From: Waterburya agarophytonicola KI4
GTDB lineage: Bacteria > Cyanobacteriota > Cyanobacteriia > Cyanobacteriales > Xenococcaceae
NCBI RefSeq assembly: GCF_020640915.1
Contig: NZ_JADWDC010000006.1
Span: 97,163-134,439 of the forward strand
Length of the DNA stretch: 37,277 nt
Direction: 5' to 3'
Shown: positions 1 through 7,812 of the stretch, in pieces
How positions within the stretch are numbered: position 1 is the first letter of the stretch
Layout: each line of letters starts with the position of its first letter
The notes under the pieces: generated by a model
Told to the model about the DNA's origin: nothing
The model's input: only the letters and a program-made list of their open reading frames with translations
The model's database searches: none
Program-made: the position numbers and the translations under genes

Positions 1-131
1 AATTAATTCAAACTCAACAACAGCTACAATCCAAAGATGCAGAATTAATTCAAAAAGATGCAAACTTAACCAAAATCCAGTACAAGCTACAGTCCAAAGA
101 TACAGAATTAATTCAAACTCAACAACAGCTA
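1..131 (+). repeat. In-frame direct repeats encoding coiled-coil heptads
   Basis: Bases 1-26 recur exactly at 106-131 (offset 105 nt, 35 codons or five heptads). Bases 22-54 recur nearly exactly at 85-117 (offset 63 nt, 21 codons or three heptads). Both offsets are multiples of 21 nt, so the repeats keep the heptad register of the encoded coiled coil. The repeat presumably continues beyond the window edge. Confidence 0.85.
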
Positions 132-2087
132 GAATACATCAAACATCAACTACACGAGGCTGAAAAACAAACCAAAGTCGTGCAAATGCAAGCCGATCAA
201 TATAAGCTTTTGATTGTGGCAATGGAAACTAGTAAGTTTTGGAAGCTGAGAAAATGGTGGCTCAATTTAAAACAAAAGAACAAGATCGCAACTCGGGATC
301 TTCTCTATCAAAACTATTTAGTCTCCCGTAATTCCCCGCCTGTAGTGGAAAATATTCCCGATGCTAAGACCAAGTCCTCAGGAATAGTAGCAGATACCCC
401 AGAATACCAGCAATGGCTCGATCGCAACTATCCCCAGGCAAAGGAGTTAAAAAAAATCAAATTAAACTGCACAACCCTGCCCTATCGCCCCCTAATTAGC
501 ATCATCGTACCTATATATAATGCCGATGAGAACTTTTTACGTCAGGCGATCGCATCTGTTATCGAACAAGCATACGACTGTTGGGAATTATGTTTGGCTG
601 ATGACTGTTCTACCAAACCTCACGTCAAAGAAATTTTAGCAGAATACGCCCAGCAAGACGAACGAATCAAAGTCGTTTATCGCTCGGAAAATGGGCATAT
701 TTGTCGCGCTTCCAATTCTGCTTTAGAGATTGCCACGGGAGAATATATCGCCTTGTTAGACCATGATGATCTCTTAGCACCCCACGCTTTAGCCAAAGTA
801 GTCGAGTTACTCAATCAACATCCCGAAGCAGACTTTATTTATTCCGACGAAGATAAAGTAAACGAGGAGAATATTCACAGCGGTCATTTCTTCAAACCTG
901 ATTGGTGTCCCGATTCATTGTTATCGCGGATGTATACCTGTCATTTGGGGGTCTATCGGCGATCGCTAGTCAATCAAGTGGGTAATTTTCGAGTTGGCTT
1001 TGAAGGCAGCCAAGATTATGATTTAGTACTGCGTTTAAGCGAGAAAACTGACAAAATATTTCACATTCCCGATATTCTCTATCATTGGCGCATTCATTTA
1101 GAATCTACAGCAGCAGATTCTGATGCCAAACCTTATGCAGCCAATGCAGCCCAAAAAGCCCTCTCAGAAGCGATCGCTCGCCGAAAAGAACCAGGAGAGG
1201 TTTTGCTCAATCCTGACTTTCCTGGGGTTTATACAGTGCGCTATCAGATCGAAAATCCCCAACTGGTTAGCATTATTATTCCCACCAAAGATTTAGCTGA
1301 TGTTTTGGATGTGTGCTTAAAATCGATTTTCAGTCAAACAACTTATCCCAATTATGAAATAATTTTGATTGATAATGGCAGCACCGAAGCCAAGACTCAC
1401 GAATGTTTTGCTTATTGGCAACAGCAACAACCAGAACGTTTTAAGTGCTATCCCTATGATGTCCCCTTCAACTATTCTCAAATCAACAACTATGCAGTAA
1501 CCAAAGCCCAGGGAAAATATTTACTCTTTCTCAACAACGATACAGAAGTCTTGACTCCAGATTGGCTCGAAGCCATGGTGGAACAAGCTCAAAGAGCATC
1601 TATTGGGGCAGTAGGCAGCCTATTGCTTTATCCCGACGACACCGTCCAACATGGGGGCGTAATTCTGGGAATTGGGGGAGTAGCAGGACACAGCCACAAA
1701 CATTTTCGGGTGACTCAAGCAGGATATGTTTCTCAAATCGTTTCGACTAACAATTATTCTGCGGTTACGGCAGCTTGTATGATGTGTCGGAGAGAAGTAT
1801 TCGAGGAGATTGGCGGATTTGAAGAAAAACTGGCGATCGCATTTAACGATGTCGACTTCTGCCTGAAAATTATTGCTCGCGGCTATCGCAATATTTATTT
1901 ACCTCATGTAGCTTTGTATCACTACGAATCTAAAAGTAGAGGCCATGAAGACACCCCCGAAAAACAAACTCGCTTTGCTCAAGAAGTTGGCTATATGAGA
2001 CAAAAATGGCAAGAAATCTGTAGTGCAGATCCTTGTTACAATCCTAACCTCAGTAAAAATCATGAAGACTATAGCCTAAACATTTAG
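3..2087 (+). CDS. Tandem GT2 glycosyltransferase with coiled-coil N-terminus (5' end outside window)
   Basis: The frame is open to the left edge, so the start lies upstream; the first in-frame GTG (180) falls inside the coiled coil and is not a credible start. The 694 visible residues begin with about 60 residues of Gln/Lys/Glu/Leu-rich heptad-like coiled coil. Two GT-A (GT2, Pfam Glycos_transf_2) domains follow. The first starts at PLISIIVPIYN, with the DxD-like stretch LLDHDD and a later YSDEDK. The second starts at LVSIIIPTKD, with DNGST and LNNDTE. This doubled GT2 layout is common in bacterial O-antigen and polysaccharide synthesis, often as rhamnosyltransferase-like enzymes, but the sugar cannot be read from sequence. 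The enzyme should be cytoplasmic or peripheral to the membrane. The next gene begins 11 bp downstream, so the two are probably co-transcribed. Confidence 0.9.
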   Translation, partial: LIQTQQQLQSKDAELIQKDANLTKIQYKLQSKDTELIQTQQQLEYIKHQLHEAEKQTKVVQMQADQYKLLIVAMETSKFWKLRKWWLNLKQKNKIATRDLLYQNYLVSRNSPPVVENIPDAKTKSSGIVADTPEYQQWLDRNYPQAKELKKIKLNCTTLPYRPLISIIVPIYNADENFLRQAIASVIEQAYDCWELCLADDCSTKPHVKEILAEYAQQDERIKVVYRSENGHICRASNSALEIATGEYIALLDHDDLLAPHALAKVVELLNQHPEADFIYSDEDKVNEENIHSGHFFKPDWCPDSLLSRMYTCHLGVYRRSLVNQVGNFRVGFEGSQDYDLVLRLSEKTDKIFHIPDILYHWRIHLESTAADSDAKPYAANAAQKALSEAIARRKEPGEVLLNPDFPGVYTVRYQIENPQLVSIIIPTKDLADVLDVCLKSIFSQTTYPNYEIILIDNGSTEAKTHECFAYWQQQQPERFKCYPYDVPFNYSQINNYAVTKAQGKYLLFLNNDTEVLTPDWLEAMVEQAQRASIGAVGSLLLYPDDTVQHGGVILGIGGVAGHSHKHFRVTQAGYVSQIVSTNNYSAVTAACMMCRREVFEEIGGFEEKLAIAFNDVDFCLKIIARGYRNIYLPHVALYHYESKSRGHEDTPEKQTRFAQEVGYMRQKWQEICSADPCYNPNLSKNHEDYSLNI

Positions 2088-2098
2088 CCCTTAGCCCT

Positions 2099-4507
2099 AT
2101 GAGAATGCTCAAAAATAACCGATATGCAACCAATAGAGTCATTATCCTGCTCGTTGGCTTGCTCTTTTTAGGCTATTGTTTATTAACCGTTTTGCCCTGG
2201 AATCCTACTGGTTATAAGTTTGATTTAGATTCTTCTTGGGCAACTGCTCTCCACGTAGCCTTCGCCAATAGAATTCAATTTGGTCGAGATTTTGTTTATA
2301 CCTATGGCCCTTATGGATTTTTACAGGTAGATCTATTCTTTAAGGAAACTTATGGGTTTACTTTTAGCTTTCGTTGCTTAATTGCGATCGCAGTATGGGC
2401 GGGATTATTCAGAATAGGCAGACACTGCGCCAGTCGTCGAGATGGATCGATATTCTTTTTAATCCCCGTCCTATTTTTTTTCCCCAATGACCCGATCTGG
2501 ATGGATTTTTTTCAATTCACTGTGATTACTTTGCCTCTGGTGCTATATTTCTACCTGGGCAAGGGGATGACTCCATCCTTAGTTTTGACTATAATGACGG
2601 TTGCTCTTGCTAGTCTAGTAAAATCGACCTATTTAGTAATTTGCATTTTCTTTATTGGTGCGATCGCAATTGATGAAATAGGTAGGTTAAAAAGAATTCC
2701 TCAAGTTGCATCAGTCTACTTAGCCTTTATGTGGGTTTTTTGGGGAATAGCTGCCCAAGATTTTGCTAATATCCCCAAATATGTAGTTAATAGCTTAGAG
2801 ATAATTAGTGGTTTTAGTTCAACTATGGGACTCGGGGGAAGTAACTCAGAAATATTTCTCTACGCACTTTCCACGGGGATTTTTTTTGTTTTAGTTGCAT
2901 TCCTGAGATGGAAAAAAGATCGTTGGTGGGGTATCTTACCCAGCTTGAGTTTGGCAGTACTTTTTTTTGTGACTTTCAAGGGTGCATTTACTCGCCATGA
3001 TGCCCACGCTTTACAGGCTTTTTTTGATATTATTCCTGTCGTTTCAATTTTTACTGCCCTGGAATGGTCTTCCATTAGCAAAACGGGTTGGTCTATTGGC
3101 AAAAAGCTTAAGTTTCCTGCAATGCTAGCTTGGGGAATGAGTCTCTTGTTGTTATCAATGATGGGTGCAACAGTATTAAATCGCTACTTAAATTACAGCT
3201 ATAAAGACTTTGGAGTCAAAATTGTACAAGAAATCAGTCGTAAAATTCCTCAAGCAGCCAAAGTAATCAGCGGCACAGCAAATTTGGCTGCAATTTCCGA
3301 ACAGAATAAAGACTATGTTAGAGGTGAAAATCCTTTACCCGCAATTGCAGGATCGGTAGATTTATATCCCAACGAAATAGGAAGCATTTTTGCTTACGAT
3401 TTCGATTATAAGCCCCGTCCTGTTTTTCAAAGTTTTTCTGCTTATACGAGTAAATTAGCTCGATTAAACGTAGAACATTTAAGACAAGCCGATGCAGCCA
3501 AAAATATTTTCTTTGACATTCGACCAATCGATCAACGTCTGGGTAGTTTTGAAGATGGTTTGTCTTGGCCAGAAATGTTAACTCTCTACGATATTACCCA
3601 AACTGAAGGTCGTTACTTACTTTTACAACGCAGCGATCGCCCCCGTCAATATGAGTTAGAAACCATAGGAGAAAAATTGGCAACTTTGGGGGAATGGATT
3701 AACCTTGACGATGCTAACTCTGTTTGGGGGGAAGTAAAATTGAAACCTAATTTCTGGGGCAAATTAGCCAAGACGGCTTTGAGGTTGCCTCACTTATATT
3801 TAGAGGTAGAAACGGCTAATGGCAATCGCACACAATATACTATGCTTACTGATGTAATGAGCGAAGGTTTTTTACTATCTCCTATATTGTCCAATCGCTG
3901 GGATTTTTTAGAATTTGCTATTCCTAACTGGCAGCAAACATTGGCTCGAAAAAAAGTAAAAAAGTTTAGAATTATTGCCCCAGGTAATAATTCTTGGTTT
4001 TATCCATCAACATATCAATTACAACTCAGTCAGCTACAGTTTCCTCGACAAGATCGAAGCCGAATTACGGGATGGCAAGAAGCAAGTAACCGAATAATAC
4101 CCGAAGCTTTAAATGGTGTAATAATCAGGACTGCGATTGATGGTGAAAATACAGCTGGTTGGATGGCTCATGCTCCAAACAAACTTACTATCGAGGTAGG
4201 AAAAAAACAACAAAATTTATCATTTAGCTTTGGTATTTTGCCCAAGGGAGTAGACCAGTCATTACAAGAAAACGCAGGTGATGGAGTAGAATTTAGAATC
4301 ATTACTTTAGAGTCTAAGAATCGCCAGAAAATACTTTTTTCTCGTCAACTGCAACCGAGAACTAACCCAGAAGATCGGGGTATACATCGAGCAACTATTG
4401 ATTTGAGTCAAATTGATACCCAAAAATTGATCTTAGAAACTATCTCGGGTAAGAATAGCCGCTGGGATTGGTCGTATTGGTCAAATATCACTGCTGGGCG
4501 TTGGTGA
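2099..4507 (+). CDS. Large GT-C-like multi-spanning membrane protein, function unknown
   Basis: This 802-residue protein has about ten hydrophobic segments in residues 13-365, followed by a soluble C-terminal half of about 430 residues. After the first membrane segment comes an acidic loop with DLDSSW and then GRDFVYTYGPYGF. This acidic first loop followed by a YGP motif resembles polyprenyl-phosphate-sugar-dependent GT-C glycosyltransferases (PMT/ArnT-like), in which first-loop acidic residues are catalytic. That resemblance is from memory and not proven. The C-terminal half has no motif I recognise and is probably extracytoplasmic. The ATG is 11 bp after the tandem GT2 stop, which suggests co-transcription and a role in glycan transfer or surface polysaccharide assembly. 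No frameshift is visible. Confidence 0.75.
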   Translation: MRMLKNNRYATNRVIILLVGLLFLGYCLLTVLPWNPTGYKFDLDSSWATALHVAFANRIQFGRDFVYTYGPYGFLQVDLFFKETYGFTFSFRCLIAIAVWAGLFRIGRHCASRRDGSIFFLIPVLFFFPNDPIWMDFFQFTVITLPLVLYFYLGKGMTPSLVLTIMTVALASLVKSTYLVICIFFIGAIAIDEIGRLKRIPQVASVYLAFMWVFWGIAAQDFANIPKYVVNSLEIISGFSSTMGLGGSNSEIFLYALSTGIFFVLVAFLRWKKDRWWGILPSLSLAVLFFVTFKGAFTRHDAHALQAFFDIIPVVSIFTALEWSSISKTGWSIGKKLKFPAMLAWGMSLLLLSMMGATVLNRYLNYSYKDFGVKIVQEISRKIPQAAKVISGTANLAAISEQNKDYVRGENPLPAIAGSVDLYPNEIGSIFAYDFDYKPRPVFQSFSAYTSKLARLNVEHLRQADAAKNIFFDIRPIDQRLGSFEDGLSWPEMLTLYDITQTEGRYLLLQRSDRPRQYELETIGEKLATLGEWINLDDANSVWGEVKLKPNFWGKLAKTALRLPHLYLEVETANGNRTQYTMLTDVMSEGFLLSPILSNRWDFLEFAIPNWQQTLARKKVKKFRIIAPGNNSWFYPSTYQLQLSQLQFPRQDRSRITGWQEASNRIIPEALNGVIIRTAIDGENTAGWMAHAPNKLTIEVGKKQQNLSFSFGILPKGVDQSLQENAGDGVEFRIITLESKNRQKILFSRQLQPRTNPEDRGIHRATIDLSQIDTQKLILETISGKNSRWDWSYWSNITAGRW

Positions 4508-4638
4508 TTTGCTGTTTGTCCAAAGTCCAAAACCAGAAAATAGCTAAAAGTAATATTCTCTTACTCAGTCATTCTCAATAATTATCAGTTAATGAAAATA
4601 AATTGAAATTAAAATATTTTGAGGTGCGGAAGGTGAGT

Positions 4639-7596
4639 TTAGAGGCGATCGCAATTTCTTGAACCTTCAGGAATACGTTCTCCTGAGTTATTGGTGCGAT
4701 ATGCAGTCAAGATTACTTCTCCAGATTCAGTTATTTCGACTCCTCTAGCTGGCTGAATTTTACCCTGACTGGTTTCTATAGATGCGGGAATAGTTGAAGT
4801 AGAATTATCTTTGCCATTGACTGTGACATTGAGAGAATTTAGAGGCGATCCTGGATCGGGAAAAATGCCGCCTTTGCCAGTAATATAAAGACCATTTTGG
4901 GCTGCTAATTTACGATCGGCTTGACAGGCTTGTTCCCTAGTTTCTTCTGGTACTATTACATCTGTGGATAACTCTGTTGCGCCTTGAATCAAACTATTAT
5001 CTGGAGTATTAATCCTAATATTGCCATCTAGATTAAAGCGAGAACTGGCATCAATATCGTTACTACCATTGTTTTCTGTCGCTGAATTTTCTTGGATTCC
5101 TAATAGTGTAGAGTTTATTTGAATATTTCCTCCCACTCCATCTTCTGCATTAGCAATAATATCATTTCCATTGCCATCGCTAGGAAAAGCAATGGTGAAT
5201 CTAGAATCTATATTTATATTACCTCCATCAGCGTTATTACGAGCTTGGGCAGAGATAAAACTGTTGTTTTGCAGAATAATATTTTCGGCTACTTGTAAAT
5301 CGATAATGCCACTTTCTCCTCCAGCAAATTGAGTAGCTGTCTCAATTCTGGCATTGTCAGTAAGCTGTATAGTATCGGCTGTGATGCTTATACTTCCTGG
5401 TCTTCCCGTACCTGGATTCTCTCCTAGACTATCGAAGTTTGTTGCTTCGACAGAACCACCATTAGTAATAAACAGGTTTCCCGTATCGATAAATACACCA
5501 CCTCCATTACCATCCAAATTAACAGCATTTGCAGAGATATTACTAAATCTACCTGTTGAACTTTGCCCATCAATAGTAATATCTCCTGTCGCTGTAACAG
5601 TCACTGCACCCGCATCGCCTTGACCCTCAGTAGTAGCAGAAACTTGACCCCCATTAGTCAAGTTGAGATTGTTAGTAGAGACTGTTATACCTCCTGCATC
5701 CCCTGTTGAATTCTCAGTAATCCTACTGGTAATTCCACTGGGAACGGGAGTTAATAATTGTCGTTCCCCATCTATATTAATATCTCCTGTGGCTGTAACA
5801 ATTATCTCACCTGCATTTCCCTGACCTCCAACACTAGCATCAACTCGTCCACCAGCAGTCAGGTTGAGATTGTTAGTGGAGACAATTACCCCTCCTGCAT
5901 CCCCTTCTCCCCCTGGACCAACCCTACTGGTAATTCCACTAGGAACGCGACCACTATTTCCACTTTGTAGTTCTTCAGGACGAGGTCGTACACCATCTGC
6001 TGTAATATCTCCTGTGGCGGTAACAGTTACTAACCCTGCATTGCCTTCACCATTAGTACTAGCATCAACTCGACCCCCATTAGTTAGAGTGAGATTGTTA
6101 GTCAAGACAGTCACTGCGCCTGCATCCCCTACCGTATCCCGTTCAACCCTACTGGCAATTCTACTAGCACCACCATTTGAACCTTCTCTATCAGCAATGA
6201 TATTTCCTGTGGCGGTAACAGTTACCACCCCTGCATTGCCTATACCATTAGTACTAGCATCAACTTGACCACCATTAGTCAGAGTGAGATTGTTAGTCAA
6301 GACAGTCACTTCGCCTGAATTTCCTACCGCACCTTCTTCAATCCTACTTGTAATCCCACTAACTCTAACATCTAAATCTTCCCCATCAGCAATAATCTCT
6401 CTTTCCCCATCAATAGTAATATCTCCTGTGGCTGTAACGTTTACTGCACCTGCATTGCCTTGCCCCAAAGTATTACTAGCAACTAAACTACCATTTAATA
6501 GAGAAAGAGAACCTGTAGTTATAAACACATTGCCACTATTACCAAATCCTTCTTGATTATTGGTGATTTCCCCTTCGTTGAGAGAGAGATTTCCCGTAGC
6601 ATTAATAGTAATATCTCCTGCTTGTGCTTCGATAGCAGTAGATTCTGCTCTTATTCCCGCTCTAATACTGCTGACTCCAAGCTCTCCCCCTTCCAGGTTT
6701 AGATTCCGAACATCTATTTTGATATTTCCTCCCCCAGAACCTCTAACATCTATTACTGAGCCATTATTAAGGGTTATATCTCCTCTGAATATATCTTCGG
6801 CAAAACTTCCACTACCATTGTCATTAATTTCTACCGTTCCTGACTCTGATATAGCACCAAGATATATGTCACCACCACTGGCAGTTAAACTCCCACCTTC
6901 AAAGTTAAGATTACTTGCCACAAAGGTAAGATTATTACCAGGATTCACTTCTAAGCCGATTACTTCTTCAGCATTATCTCGAACAGTTGAACGATTTACT
7001 ATATCCCCTGGATTATCCCTAAAACTCAATCCAATAGGGGCATTAACCGTTAACAAAGGAGGATTATCCAAGTCTGATGCGCTAAACTCCCCATCCTCAA
7101 ACAAAATACTACTGGCACTACTGCCATAGAAAGAACCACCAATATCTAACCTGGCATTCTCACCAAAGATAATTCCTGCGGGGTTAATCAAAAACAAGCT
7201 GGCACTGCCATTAGCTCGAATCAGACCATCAATGTTGGAAATATTTCCGCCTGTTACGCGAGAAAAGATATTAGAGATGTCTGAAGCATTATTGAAAAAA
7301 GCTTCGTTGCCCGTACCAACTGAAAAGTCCTGAAAGCTATGAAATAGATTACCGCTTCTCGTTTCTCCTCCCGTTATTTCGGCTACATTACCATTCTGAT
7401 TGACTTGAGTATTAACTGTGCCGTCAGAAGTGACTTGAGCGAGGGTACTCTCTACAGTTCCTACAACGGGGCGAACCCCCGCAATATGCGGAGCGGTATC
7501 CTTTAGGACGGACTGTTTCGCAACACTACTTGAAGCGTAAAGACAACCGACGGTGCAAAGGCTTATCTGAAATGGGAATAAGAGAGTTTTTTTCAT
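4639..7596 (-). CDS. FHA-type (two-partner secretion) exoprotein
   Basis: The protein is about 985 residues when started at the ATG at 7596, whose product opens with MKKTLLFPF and a hydrophobic signal peptide; an upstream in-frame start at 7695 would bury that signal. A haemagglutination-activity (TPS) domain follows, shown by FHSFQDFSVGTGNEAFFNN, NIFSRVTGGNISNIDGLI and FLINPAGIIFGENARL. The middle is a Gly/Asn/Thr-rich beta-helix with five units of the type VTATGDI...TNNLTLTNGG. The last ~100 residues form the cyanobacterial C-terminal block (QACQADRKLAAQNGL, GKGGIFPDP, ILTAYRTNNSGERI). Proteins of this family are exported by a TpsB/Omp85 partner and act as surface adhesins or matrix proteins; no TpsB gene is present here. 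A paralogue lies at the right end of the window. Confidence 0.9.
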   Translation of the reverse strand: MKKTLLFPFQISLCTVGCLYASSSVAKQSVLKDTAPHIAGVRPVVGTVESTLAQVTSDGTVNTQVNQNGNVAEITGGETRSGNLFHSFQDFSVGTGNEAFFNNASDISNIFSRVTGGNISNIDGLIRANGSASLFLINPAGIIFGENARLDIGGSFYGSSASSILFEDGEFSASDLDNPPLLTVNAPIGLSFRDNPGDIVNRSTVRDNAEEVIGLEVNPGNNLTFVASNLNFEGGSLTASGGDIYLGAISESGTVEINDNGSGSFAEDIFRGDITLNNGSVIDVRGSGGGNIKIDVRNLNLEGGELGVSSIRAGIRAESTAIEAQAGDITINATGNLSLNEGEITNNQEGFGNSGNVFITTGSLSLLNGSLVASNTLGQGNAGAVNVTATGDITIDGEREIIADGEDLDVRVSGITSRIEEGAVGNSGEVTVLTNNLTLTNGGQVDASTNGIGNAGVVTVTATGNIIADREGSNGGASRIASRVERDTVGDAGAVTVLTNNLTLTNGGRVDASTNGEGNAGLVTVTATGDITADGVRPRPEELQSGNSGRVPSGITSRVGPGGEGDAGGVIVSTNNLNLTAGGRVDASVGGQGNAGEIIVTATGDINIDGERQLLTPVPSGITSRITENSTGDAGGITVSTNNLNLTNGGQVSATTEGQGDAGAVTVTATGDITIDGQSSTGRFSNISANAVNLDGNGGGVFIDTGNLFITNGGSVEATNFDSLGENPGTGRPGSISITADTIQLTDNARIETATQFAGGESGIIDLQVAENIILQNNSFISAQARNNADGGNINIDSRFTIAFPSDGNGNDIIANAEDGVGGNIQINSTLLGIQENSATENNGSNDIDASSRFNLDGNIRINTPDNSLIQGATELSTDVIVPEETREQACQADRKLAAQNGLYITGKGGIFPDPGSPLNSLNVTVNGKDNSTSTIPASIETSQGKIQPARGVEITESGEVILTAYRTNNSGERIPEGSRNCDRL
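5560..6500 (-). repeat. Tandem repeats inside the FHA exoprotein gene
   Basis: Five imperfect units of roughly 65-80 codons encode the beta-helix turns (VTATGDI or VTATGNI five times, TNNL four times). At the DNA level the 30 bases at 6086-6115 recur exactly at 6281-6310, an offset of 195 nt or 65 codons. In-frame units this similar can expand or contract by recombination. Confidence 0.8.
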
Positions 7597-7812
7597 GAAA
7601 ATACGTGATATAGGGAAGCTTAAAATTACATCTAAATGACATGCTATCAGCAAAAGTACTACAAACATAGTAAATACTTTACAAAAGTCAATCAAAGTGA
7701 CTTAATCGGGCGTTTGTTCAATTCTACTTGCTGTTTCCAAAATGTAGATCTGGCTAACTTTAGACGTAACAAATATCATCTTCTTTGCGTTTTGGCGTAT
7801 TTGGAAAAAAAA

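Noticed and set aside
180-2087. GTG at 180 as the start of the tandem glycosyltransferase
   Set aside because: The frame is open to base 3 and encodes continuous coiled coil before this codon.
5560-6500. CRISPR array in the repetitive region
   Set aside because: Units are in-frame protein-coding repeats of ~195 nt or more, with no short repeat/spacer alternation and no cas genes.
5354-7129. Several plus-strand open frames (60-190 codons, Pro/Ser/Thr-rich) opposite the FHA exoprotein
   Set aside because: They mirror the Gly/Asn/Thr-rich repeats of the minus-strand gene; no start context or domain supports them.
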